Shown here: piece after piece, positions 25,823 to 34,203 of the stretch
How positions within the stretch are numbered: position 1 is the first letter of the stretch
Layout of the letters: each line of letters starts with the position of its first letter
Source of the DNA: JAICJC01 sp963709425
Lineage (GTDB): Bacteria > Actinomycetota > Thermoleophilia > Gaiellales > JAICJC01
DNA: 64,000 bases
NCBI GenBank assembly: GCA_963709425.1
Contig: CAVPWG010000002.1
Span: 186,001-250,000, forward strand
Reading direction: 5' to 3'
The notes under the pieces: generated by a model
The model's database searches: none
The model's input: only the letters and a program-made list of their open reading frames with translations
What the model was told of the DNA's origin: nothing
Position numbers and translations under genes: made by a program

Positions 25823-26121
25823 GCGATCTCGAGCGAATACGGCCTGAGCTGGTGCTCGGCCGCCGGCCGCCGGAGGTCGAGCCGGAGCTCGCAGCGGCGC
25901 GCGAAGCATGGGCCGAGATCGTGGGTGCGGCCGCGGCCACCAGCTCCTACCCGGCCAGGGTCTCCGGCGATGCGATCGTGATCGTCTGCGCCTCGGCGCC
26001 GTGGGCCGGCGAGCTGGGCATGCTGCGGCGCGATCTCGAGGCTCGGATGGCGCGGATCACGGGCCATCCGCTGGCGCTTCGGTTCGAGATCGGAGACGTG
26101 CCCGGAGCGCCGACTTCGTGA
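25819..26121 (+). CDS. DUF721/DciA-family protein
   Basis: 100 residues with the DUF721 core: AREAWAEIVGAAAATSSYPARV and VCASAPWAGELGMLRRDLEARM, ending in a short beta segment. Genes of this family between recF and gyrB are standard in actinobacteria, and DciA proteins act in loading the replicative helicase where DnaC is absent. That role is known from other lineages and is only inferred here. The GTG start overlaps the recF stop. Confidence 0.82.
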   Translation: MSDLERIRPELVLGRRPPEVEPELAAAREAWAEIVGAAAATSSYPARVSGDAIVIVCASAPWAGELGMLRRDLEARMARITGHPLALRFEIGDVPGAPTS

Positions 26122-26145
26122 CATATTTGTGACATGCACGGCGGC

Positions 26146-26173
26146 GGGTTCCGGCGCCCCTGTCTGGTAGACT
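26146..26173 (+). promoter_or_regulatory. gyrBA promoter candidate
   Basis: TAGACT (26168-26173) with a weak TTCCGG (26146-26151) at 16 bases. Transcription would start near 26180, giving gyrB a leader of about 35 bases. The -35 is poor, so this rests mainly on the -10. Confidence 0.4.
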
Positions 26174-26213
26174 ACGGAGTGACCGTTTTTCGCCTATTCA
26201 AGCGGGTTTTCGT

Positions 26214-28604
26214 TTGTCCGAACCAGGCTACGACGCCAAAGACATCTCAGTTCTGGAGGGCCTCGAGGCGGTACGCAAGAGGCCCGGCATGTACATCGGT
26301 TCCACCGGCCTTCGCGGGCTCCATCATCTCGTCTACGAGGTCGTCGACAACTCCGTCGACGAGGCGCTCCAGGGTCACTGCGACCACATCACCGCCACCA
26401 TCGCTCCCGACACCCGGGTGACCGTCTCCGACAACGGGCGGGGGATCCCCGTCGACGTCATGGAGGGCATCGGGCTGCCGGCCGCCGAGGTCGTGCTGAC
26501 CAAGCTCCACGCGGGCGGGAAGTTCGGCGGCGAGGGGTACAAGGTTTCGGGGGGGCTGCACGGCGTCGGCATCTCCGTGGTGAACGCGCTGTCCGAGTCG
26601 CTCGAGCTCGAGATCCGCCGCGACGGCTACGTGTGGCGGCAGAGCTATGAGCGCGGCGATCCGGTCACGCCGCTGACGAAGGGCGAGGAGTCCTCCGAGA
26701 CCGGCACGACCATCACGTTCCTGCCCGACGGCGACATCTTCGAGGCGACCGACTACTCCTTCGAGACCTTGGCCCAGCGGCTGCGCGAGATGGCGTTTCT
26801 CACCCGCGGGCTCCGCATCGAGCTCACCGATGAGCGCGCGGGCGGCGAGAAGGCCGACTTCCGGTTCGAGGGCGGCATCGCCGACTTCATCCTCTATGTC
26901 AACGACGGCAAGGACAGCATCCACAAGGACGTCGTCTACTTCGAGAGCGAGACCGACGAGGGCCAGCTCGAGGTGGCGATGCAGTGGAACGGTTCGTACG
27001 TCGAGTCCACCTACTCGTTCGCGAACAACATCAACACGCACGAGGGCGGCACGCATCTCTCCGGCTTCAAGTCCTCGCTGACCCGGACGCTCAACGACTA
27101 CGCCCGCGCCAAGGGCCTCCTCAAGGAGAAGGAGGAGGCGCTCACGGGCGACGACTGCCGCGAGGGCCTGGCGGCGATCATCTCGGTGAAGCTGCGCGAG
27201 CCGCAGTTTGAGGGCCAGACCAAGACCAAGCTCGGCAACCCGTCGATCCGCGGCCTGGTCGAGACCATCTGCAACGCGAAGCTCGCCGAGTACCTCGAGG
27301 AGCACCCGGCCGAGGCGCGCGCGATCGTGAACAAGCTGATCGCGGCCAGCCGCGCCCGCCAGGCCGCGCGGAAGGCGCGCGACCTCATCCGCCGCAAGAC
27401 GGCGCTGGTCGGCGGCGGCCTGCCGGGCAAGCTGGCCGACTGCACCGACCGCGACCCGCACGCGGCCGAGCTCTTCCTGGTCGAGGGCGACTCCGCCGGC
27501 GGGAGCGCCGTCGACGCTCGCGACCGCCGGTTCCAGGCGATCCTCCCGTTGCGCGGCAAGATCATCAACGTCGAGAAGGCGCGCATCAACAAGGTGCTCT
27601 CCAACAACGAGATCCAGGCGATGATCACCGCGATCGGCACGGGCATCGGCGAGGAGTTCAAGATCGAGGGCGCGCGCTACCACAAGGTCGTCGTCACCTG
27701 CGACGCCGACCACGACGGCGCCCACATCCGCACGCTCATCCTGACGTTCCTCTTCCGCCACATGAAGGAGCTGATCGAGGAGGGCTACGTCTACATCGCC
27801 CAGCCGCCGCTCTACAAGCTGCGCGTCGGGTCCGACGACCGCTACTTCGAGAAGGAGCTCCAACTCGAGGAGTGGCTGATCCACGAGCGCCTCGACAAGA
27901 TCGAGATCCTCGACCGCGACGGCACCGAGGTGCGCCTCACCGAGACGCGGCTCCAGAGGCTCCAGCGCGCGGTGCGCGAGTACGAGGGCTGGGCGTCCAA
28001 GCTCAAGGAGCTGCACGGCGCCGCCGCGGTCAGCTACGTGAAGGACCACCGCCTGATCGAGCGGCCGATCGAGAACCTGGCCGATCTCGAGGCCTACTTC
28101 ACGTCGGAGGTGCCCGACGAAGAGCCGCACCGCGTCGAGGTGATGGGGTCGTCCGATGTCGCGCTCCAGGTGCGGATCATCGAGAAGACGACCGGCGCGG
28201 CGCGCATCATGTCCGTCCCGCTCGCGCTCTTCGACAGCCCGGGCTACCGCAGCCTCAAAGCCACGCACGCCCGCCTGGTCGAGATCGTCGGCCCGCCGCC
28301 GTTCACGGTGCGGATGGGCAAGCTCGAGGAGGTCGTGCACACCTACGAGGAGCTCCGCCCGGCCATCCTCGAGATGGCGAAGGAGGGGCTCAACCTCCAG
28401 CGGTTCAAGGGCCTTGGCGAGATGAACCCGAGCCAGCTTCGCGAGACGACGATGGACCCCGCCAACCGCGTCCTGCAGCAGGTCTCGGTCGAGGACGCCA
28501 CCGCCGCCGATGAGATGTTCTCGGTGCTGATGGGGGACAAGGTCGAGCCGCGCCGCGACTTCATCGAGCGTAACGCCCGCGACGTGAAGTACCTCGACGT
28601 CTGA
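26214..28604 (+). CDS. gyrB: DNA gyrase subunit B, long form
   Basis: 796 residues from TTG 26214 (no ATG or GTG fits; homology begins at AKDISVLEGLEAVRKRPGMY). ATPase motifs DNGRGIP and GGLHGVGISVVNALS, TOPRIM EGDSAGGSA and DADHDGAHIRTL, and C-terminal FKGLGEMNPSQLRETTMDP are all present. It is longer than the about 640-700 residues usual in Gram-positives because about 185 extra residues lie between YIAQPPLYKLRVG (about 535) and LQRFKGLGEMN (about 728), the position of the E. coli GyrB insertion. It introduces negative supercoils with GyrA, whose gene begins one base after the stop. Confidence 0.96.
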   Translation: MSEPGYDAKDISVLEGLEAVRKRPGMYIGSTGLRGLHHLVYEVVDNSVDEALQGHCDHITATIAPDTRVTVSDNGRGIPVDVMEGIGLPAAEVVLTKLHAGGKFGGEGYKVSGGLHGVGISVVNALSESLELEIRRDGYVWRQSYERGDPVTPLTKGEESSETGTTITFLPDGDIFEATDYSFETLAQRLREMAFLTRGLRIELTDERAGGEKADFRFEGGIADFILYVNDGKDSIHKDVVYFESETDEGQLEVAMQWNGSYVESTYSFANNINTHEGGTHLSGFKSSLTRTLNDYARAKGLLKEKEEALTGDDCREGLAAIISVKLREPQFEGQTKTKLGNPSIRGLVETICNAKLAEYLEEHPAEARAIVNKLIAASRARQAARKARDLIRRKTALVGGGLPGKLADCTDRDPHAAELFLVEGDSAGGSAVDARDRRFQAILPLRGKIINVEKARINKVLSNNEIQAMITAIGTGIGEEFKIEGARYHKVVVTCDADHDGAHIRTLILTFLFRHMKELIEEGYVYIAQPPLYKLRVGSDDRYFEKELQLEEWLIHERLDKIEILDRDGTEVRLTETRLQRLQRAVREYEGWASKLKELHGAAAVSYVKDHRLIERPIENLADLEAYFTSEVPDEEPHRVEVMGSSDVALQVRIIEKTTGAARIMSVPLALFDSPGYRSLKATHARLVEIVGPPPFTVRMGKLEEVVHTYEELRPAILEMAKEGLNLQRFKGLGEMNPSQLRETTMDPANRVLQQVSVEDATAADEMFSVLMGDKVEPRRDFIERNARDVKYLDV

Positions 28605-28605
28605 G

Positions 28606-31122
28606 ATGGTGATCGACTCCCTCGGCGGCGGTCGGATCGAGCAGCGCGAGCTCTCCGAGGAGATGCGCTCGAGCTACCTCGACTACGCCATGAGCGTGAT
28701 CGTGAGCCGGGCGCTGCCCGACGTTCGCGACGGCCTGAAGCCGGTCCACCGGCGCGTGCTCTTCTCGATGTCCGAGAGCGGCCTTCAGCCCGGCCGGCCC
28801 TACTCGAAGTGCTCCCGCGTGGTCGGCGACGTGCTCGGCAAGTACCACCCGCACTCCGATAGCGCGGCCTACGACACGCTCGTCCGGCTCGCCCAGTGGT
28901 TCTCGCTCCGGTATCCGCTCGTCGACGGGCAGGGCAACTTCGGAAACCAGGACGGCTACGGCGCGGCCGCCATGCGCTACACCGAGTGCCGGCTTCAGAA
29001 GCTGGCAGTCGAGATGCTGCGCGACATCGACGCCGACACCGTCGACTTCGTGCCCAACTACGACGGGCGCCACCGTGAGCCGACGGTCCTCCCGTCGCGG
29101 TTCCCCAACCTCCTCGTGAACGGCTCGGCCGGGATCGCCGTCGGGATGGCGACCAACATCCCGCCTCACAACCTGGGCGAGACGATCGACGCGGCGGTCG
29201 ACCTGATCGACAACCCCGACGCCACGCTCGAGGACATCATGCAGCACATCAAGGGCCCCGACTTCCCGACGGCGGCGAGCGTCATGGGCATCGGCGGCAT
29301 CCGCGATGCCTATGCGACGGGTCGTGGCCGGGTCGTGATGCGGGCCAAGGTGCACACCGAGGAGCAGAAGGGCGGCCGCAACGCACTGATCGTCACCGAG
29401 CTGCCCTACATGGTCAAGAAGGGCGGCGAGGACGGCGTCATCACCAAGGTTGCCGAGCTGATCCAGGCCAAGGTGCTCACCGAGGTCTCCGACATCAACG
29501 ACGACTCGGACCACACCGGCACCCGGATCCGCATCGAGCTCAAGCGCGATGCCATCCCGATGGTCGCGCTCAACAAGCTCTTCAAGCACACCGCGCTCCA
29601 GACCACCTTCGGGGTCAACATGGTGGCGCTGGTCGACGGCGTCCCGCGCACGCTCTCGCTCCGGCAGATGCTCGTGCACTACCTCGACCACCAGAAGGAG
29701 GTGGTCACCCGACGCACGAAGTTCGAGCTCGATCGGGCGGAGCGGCGGGCGCACGTCCTCGAGGGCTATCTGATCGCCCTCGACAACCTCGACGCCGTCA
29801 TCGCGCTCATCCGCGGCGCGGACGACACGGACACGGCCCGGATGGGCCTCATGGAGCAGTTCGGGCTGAGCGAGATCCAGGCCCAGGCGATCCTCGACAT
29901 GCGCCTGCGCGCGCTGACCGGCCTCGAGCGAAAGCGCGTGAAGGACGAGCACGCCGACCTGCTCGAGCGCATCGCCGAGCTGCGTGCGATCCTCGCCGAC
30001 GAGGCCCGGCTGATGGCGCTCATCCGCGAGGAGCTCCTCGAGATCCGGGCCCAGTTCGCCGACGAGCGGCGCACCGAGATCCTGCCGGCCGAGGGCGAGA
30101 TCGACCTCGAGCAGCTCATCGCCGAGGAGGACATGGTCATCTCGATCACGCGGTCCGGCTACATCAAGCGGCTGGCGCTGTCGCAGTACCGCGTGCAGGG
30201 CCGCGGCGGGATCGGCGTGATCGGGATGGACACCAAGGAGGACGACTACATCGAGCACCTGTTCGTCGCCTCCACCCACGACTACCTGCTGTTCTTCACG
30301 TCGGTCGGGAAGGTGTACCGCATCAAGGTGCACGAGCTCCCGACGGGGAACCGTCAGTCCAAGGGCCGCGCGCTCGTGAACGTCCTCCCGCTGCGGCAGG
30401 ACGAGCAGGTGATGGCCGTGATCGAGACGCGGGCCTACGACGAGGGCCTCTACCTGCTGTTCGCCACGCGCAAGGGCATCGTCAAGAAGACCGAGTTCCG
30501 GGCCTATGACACCGTGCTCAAGGCCGACGGCATCATCGCGCTCAAGATCCGCGAGGACGACGAGCTGATCGGTGTCCGTCTCACCGACGGCGACGACGAC
30601 GTCCTCATGGTGTCGCGAAACGGCCAGGCGGTGCGGTTCTCCGAGGGCGATGTCCGCCCGATGGGCAGGGTCGCGTCCGGCGTCGCCGGAATGCGGCTGC
30701 GCAAGGGCGACGAGGTGATCGCGGTCGAGATCGCGAGGGACGACCAGGATCTCCTCGTGGTGACCGAGAACGGCTTCGGCAAGCGGACGCGGATGGAGGA
30801 GTACCCCACGAAGGGCCGCGGCACGATGGGCGTCCTCACGATCCGCTACACCGAGGCTCGCGGCCGGCTGGCCGGATCGATGATCGTTCGCGACGGCTAC
30901 GAGGTGATGCTGATCTCGCGCGAGGGCACGATCATCCGGACGGCGGTGGAGGGCATCTCGAGGATGGGCCGGCCGACCCAGGGCGTGCGGCTCATGAACC
31001 TCCGCGGCGACGACACGGTGTCGTCGATCGCCCGGGTGTCAGAGCCGCAGGAAGCGGCGGTCGGCGACGACGAGGCCGAGGACGCGGACGAGGGATCTGG
31101 GCAGGAGCCTGGGCCCGAGTAG
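28606..31122 (+). CDS. gyrA: DNA gyrase subunit A
   Basis: 838 residues. The catalytic Tyr lies in AAAMRYTECRL, the winged-helix region in PDVRDGLKPVHRRVLFSM, and the C-terminal beta-pinwheel blades include a GyrA box-like QGRGGIGV segment. The quinolone-resistance region reads HPHSDSAAYD (Ser84-Asp85-Ser86), where most GyrA proteins have HPHGDSAVYD: the Gly equivalent to E. coli Gly81 is Ser here. The C-terminus is acidic (EDADEGS). It forms the A2B2 gyrase with GyrB. Confidence 0.97.
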   Translation: MVIDSLGGGRIEQRELSEEMRSSYLDYAMSVIVSRALPDVRDGLKPVHRRVLFSMSESGLQPGRPYSKCSRVVGDVLGKYHPHSDSAAYDTLVRLAQWFSLRYPLVDGQGNFGNQDGYGAAAMRYTECRLQKLAVEMLRDIDADTVDFVPNYDGRHREPTVLPSRFPNLLVNGSAGIAVGMATNIPPHNLGETIDAAVDLIDNPDATLEDIMQHIKGPDFPTAASVMGIGGIRDAYATGRGRVVMRAKVHTEEQKGGRNALIVTELPYMVKKGGEDGVITKVAELIQAKVLTEVSDINDDSDHTGTRIRIELKRDAIPMVALNKLFKHTALQTTFGVNMVALVDGVPRTLSLRQMLVHYLDHQKEVVTRRTKFELDRAERRAHVLEGYLIALDNLDAVIALIRGADDTDTARMGLMEQFGLSEIQAQAILDMRLRALTGLERKRVKDEHADLLERIAELRAILADEARLMALIREELLEIRAQFADERRTEILPAEGEIDLEQLIAEEDMVISITRSGYIKRLALSQYRVQGRGGIGVIGMDTKEDDYIEHLFVASTHDYLLFFTSVGKVYRIKVHELPTGNRQSKGRALVNVLPLRQDEQVMAVIETRAYDEGLYLLFATRKGIVKKTEFRAYDTVLKADGIIALKIREDDELIGVRLTDGDDDVLMVSRNGQAVRFSEGDVRPMGRVASGVAGMRLRKGDEVIAVEIARDDQDLLVVTENGFGKRTRMEEYPTKGRGTMGVLTIRYTEARGRLAGSMIVRDGYEVMLISREGTIIRTAVEGISRMGRPTQGVRLMNLRGDDTVSSIARVSEPQEAAVGDDEAEDADEGSGQEPGPE

Positions 31123-31133
31123 CGAATCCGCGG

Positions 31134-32030
31134 TCACCCCTCCGGCTCGATCGTGAGCCCGGAGCGCAGGAGGTCGGCCGCGATGTCAGGGTCGACGATG
31201 TTGATCCACAGCCCGGCCCCGAGCTCGGCCGCCGCGGTGATCGTGATCCGCGGCCACACCTCGGCGTGCCAGTGCCAGCCCGCCGCGCCCTCGGGCGCCG
31301 CGTAGATGACGCAGTTCCAGGCCAGGTCGGCCCCGAGGACGGCGCGCAGCCGCCGGGCCGCGTCGGCGATCGCCGACGCCAGCTCGTTCCAGCCGGGCTC
31401 GGCGGCGTGCGCGTCGGGCGCGATCCAGAGCTCGTAGGCGAACCGGCTCCAGGCCGGCGCGATCGTCCGCAGGCCGTCGGCGTGCCGAAGGGTGCGCGCG
31501 TCCTCGACACCGAGCGCCCAGCACAGGTTGCAGTGCCCGGCGAACGCTGCGGACTGCGCCTCGACCACGGGCGGGATGTCGGGAAACGGGACGATCTGGG
31601 AGTGGGAGTGATCCAGCGACGCTCCCGCCGCGGGGCCTTCGTTCACCGCCACCATCGTCCAGGCCGCCTCGTCGCGGTGCGCATCGCGTCGCGCGCGCCA
31701 GGCCTCGGCGGTCGTCGTGAGCACGGCGGCCGGCAGGTCGGCGAAGGTCAGAACGTGGTTTGGCCCGTGGATCACGACCTCCTGGCCCGGGATCGCCGGG
31801 AACTTGTTCGGGACGACGCGCACGGTCCAGCCCGGGGAGTCCGCGGGCGCCCCGTCGGGGCGGCCAAGCGCCAGCACCTCCGGTGGCGTCATCGCCTCGT
31901 GCCCCTGGCAGAACGGGCACGCCGACGCGTCGGCGATCCGCGTCGTCCGGCCCTGCGCTCCCGGCCGCCGGGAGCGCCCCGGCGCGATGACGACCGGGAC
32001 GCCTGTGAGCGGGTTCGTGCGGACGTCTAT
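31134..32030 (-). CDS. galT: galactose-1-phosphate uridylyltransferase-like protein (start uncertain)
   Basis: About 298 residues. Zinc and active-site features: CPFCQGHEAMTPPEV near the N-terminus, a His-x-His-x-Gln nucleotidyl-transfer motif in DHSHSQIVPFP, NLCWALG, and WHWHAEVWPRI near the end. It would transfer UMP between glucose-1-P and galactose-1-P, or act on a related sugar nucleotide. Homology begins at VRTNPLTGVPVVIAPGR, but no ATG, GTG or TTG precedes it in frame. The nearest codons are ATA (32030) and GTC (32024), so either a rare start or a sequence error. Overlaps or abuts the slipin gene stop at 32027. Confidence 0.7.
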   Translation of the reverse strand: MDVRTNPLTGVPVVIAPGRSRRPGAQGRTTRIADASACPFCQGHEAMTPPEVLALGRPDGAPADSPGWTVRVVPNKFPAIPGQEVVIHGPNHVLTFADLPAAVLTTTAEAWRARRDAHRDEAAWTMVAVNEGPAAGASLDHSHSQIVPFPDIPPVVEAQSAAFAGHCNLCWALGVEDARTLRHADGLRTIAPAWSRFAYELWIAPDAHAAEPGWNELASAIADAARRLRAVLGADLAWNCVIYAAPEGAAGWHWHAEVWPRITITAAAELGAGLWINIVDPDIAADLLRSGLTIEPEG

Positions 32031-32809
32031 TCGGGGTCGGCCTTTCCGGCCTTCAGCGCCCCGAGGATGTCGATCGGGATGGGCAGGATGGTGGTCGAGT
32101 TGTTGGTGCCCGAGATCTCGAGCAGCGTCTGGAGGTAGCGAAGCTGGAGCGCGATTGGGTTCTGGCTGATGACGGCCGCGGCCTCTCCGAGCTTCGTCGA
32201 CGCCTGGTACTCGCCCTCGGCCGAGATGACCTTCGCACGCCGCTCCCGCTCGGCCTCGGCCTGGCGGGCCATCGCGCGCTGCATGCCGGTCGGGATCTCG
32301 ACGTCCTTCACCTCGACGACGTTCACCTTGATGCCCCACGGCTCGGTCTGCTCGTCGATGATCTTCTGGAGGATCTGGTTGATCTTGTCGCGCTCCGACA
32401 GGAGCTCGTCCAGCATGTGCTGGCCGAGGACCGAGCGGAGCGTCGTCTGGGCGATCTGCAGCGTCGCCAGTCCGAAGTCGGCGACCTCGACGATGGCCGC
32501 GACGGGGCTCACGACGCGGAAGTACGCCACCGCGTTCACGCGGGCGGGGACGTTGTCCTTGGTGATGATCTCCTGCGGAGGCACAACGAGCGTGATTGTG
32601 CGCAGCTCGACCTGCACCATCCGGTCGATGATCGGGATAAGCAGGAAGAGCCCCGGCCCCTTCGGGTCGCCGAGAAGCCGCCCGAGCCGGAACACGACAC
32701 CGCGCTGGTACTCGCGCAGCACGCGCACCGAGCTCGCCAGGAGGGCGATGGCGAACGCCAGGACGATGGCCAGGGCGATGAACGGAGCGAGCGATACGAG
32801 CACGATCAC
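32027..32809 (-). CDS. slipin/SPFH-domain membrane protein
   Basis: 260 residues. An N-terminal membrane segment (VSLAPFIALAIVLAFAIALL, about 5-24) is followed by the SPFH/Band 7 domain (REYQRGVVFRLGRLLGDPKG, RTITLVVPPQEIITKDNV, VAYFRVVSP), a coiled-coil Glu/Arg-rich helix (ARQAEAERERRAKVISAEGE) and the conserved ending NSTTILPIPIDIL. It should oligomerise at the membrane with the NfeD protein encoded just upstream, an extremely common pair. The GTG start overlaps the true nfeD stop as GTGA. Confidence 0.92.
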   Translation of the reverse strand: MIVLVSLAPFIALAIVLAFAIALLASSVRVLREYQRGVVFRLGRLLGDPKGPGLFLLIPIIDRMVQVELRTITLVVPPQEIITKDNVPARVNAVAYFRVVSPVAAIVEVADFGLATLQIAQTTLRSVLGQHMLDELLSERDKINQILQKIIDEQTEPWGIKVNVVEVKDVEIPTGMQRAMARQAEAERERRAKVISAEGEYQASTKLGEAAAVISQNPIALQLRYLQTLLEISGTNNSTTILPIPIDILGALKAGKADPE

Positions 32810-34135
32810 GTGGTGGCTCCTTCGATTGGTGGTGGGGCGGGGGAGACGTGCAGCGTGAGGCCGTCGACCTTGTCGACGACGACCTCCTCGCCGGTGTTGA
32901 CCTCGGAGTCCTCCACCTCAGCTTCCCACAGCTCGCCGCGGAGGAACACCTGGCCGCGCGGCCGAAGCGGCACCCGCACGACCGCGCGCTGGCCGAGGAG
33001 CCCGGCGGCGCCCGGCGCCGTAGACCCCGACCGGCTGGTGGCGGGCGGCGACCACCTTGGTGGCGATGAACGCCAGCCCGCCGCCGAAGACGATGCCGAT
33101 CGCGATCACGAGGAGCGGGTGCACGCCGATGTCGGAGCCCGGCGTGCGGAAGAGCATGAGCCCTCCGGCACAGAGCGCGATCACCCCCGAGATGCCGATG
33201 AGGCCGTGGCTCGTCACCCACCCCTCCACGGCCAGGAGCGCGACACCGAACACGATGAGGGCGACGCCGGCGAGATTGATGGGGACGACCGAGAAGCCGA
33301 ACAGGGCGAGGATGAGGGCGATCGCGCCCAGCGTGCCGGGCAGGATGACGCCGGGATGGAAGACCTCGTAGGCGATCCCGCCGATGCCCGCCAGGAAGAG
33401 CAGGAAGAGCAGGTTGGGGTCGATCAGGATGTTGAGCAGCTTCAGCGTCCACGGCATGTCGACCGTCTCGATCCGGGCGTCCGCCGTATGCAGCGTGATG
33501 TGCTTGTAGGTCGTGGTCACGCCGTCCACCGTGTTGAGGAGCGCCGGGAGGCTGGGGGACACATAGTCGACGAGGTTCTTGTCGAGCGCCTCGCTGGCCG
33601 TGTAGTTGGCCGCCTCGGAGACGGTGAGCGCCGCCGCGTCGCCGTTTCGGCCGTGCGTGTCGGCGAGCACCTTCACCTTCTTCTCGGCGTCGTTCAGGAT
33701 CTTCTTGCGCAGGTCCTTGCCGATGTTGGACCCGTTCGAGTCGATCGGCGTGGCCGAGCCGATGTTCGTCACGGGGGCCATCGCCGCCACGTCGGCGGCC
33801 ATGGTCACGTACACGCCGGCGGATGCGGCGCGGGCCCCGTCGGGCGACACGTACACGATCACGGGGACGGAGGAGGCCAGCTCGGCCTCGTAGATGTCCT
33901 GCATGGACGTCGAGAGGCCGCCCGGCGTGTCGAGGAGGATTACGAGGGCCGCGGCATGGTCCGACTTCGCCCGGTCGATCGAGTCCTTCACGAAGCTCGC
34001 CGAGACGGGGTTGATCTCGCTGTTGAGCTTGATCGCGAGCACAAGCGGGCGCTCGTCGGCGGCGCCGGAGGCGGCAGATGGGACACTCGCCAGGCCGGCC
34101 AGGACGAACAGCATGATCCAGAGCCGCATTCGCAT
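32806..34135 (-). CDS. NfeD-family membrane-bound serine protease, frameshifted near the 3' end
   Basis: Signal peptide (MRMRLWIMLFVLAGLASVPS), then a ClpP/S49-like protease domain with ILLDTPGGLSTSM and the nucleophile region in SPDGARAASAGVYV. Four or five membrane segments follow (about 250-350) and a C-terminal OB-fold. The frame breaks at CCC 33011-33013 (GGG on the coding strand). After skipping one base it continues AAGLLGQRAVVRVPLRP, GEEVVVDKVDGLTLHV and stops at 32806, overlapping the slipin start. Without the extra base it would be a full-length NfeD1b-type protein of about 442 residues. Membrane protein quality control is the presumed role. Confidence 0.85.
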
Positions 34136-34192
34136 CCAGGTGGCTTCAGAGAAATCTTACCGGGCGATGGCGCAGGCTTTCGTAGCGCGACC

Positions 34193-34198
34193 GATAAT
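34193..34198 (+). promoter_or_regulatory. -10 box of the amidase gene (leaderless)
   Basis: GATAAT at 34193-34198 lies 5 bases before the GTG at 34204, the typical spacing for a leaderless transcript. No -35 match is visible. On the opposite strand TAAGAT (34160-34155) is the best -10 for nfeD. Confidence 0.4.
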
Positions 34199-34203
34199 GC
34201 CGT

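Noticed and set aside
26179..26421. A GTG-started frame right after the gyrB -10 box, possible leader peptide or second start
   Set aside because: It runs through gyrB in another frame and its sequence becomes Ser/Arg/Pro noise. gyrB itself is intact from TTG 26214.
26247..28340. A 697-codon open frame on the minus strand opposite gyrB
   Set aside because: It mirrors gyrB codon positions, gives a low-complexity Ala/Arg/Val/Asp-rich product and has no recognisable domain; a typical shadow in very GC-rich DNA.
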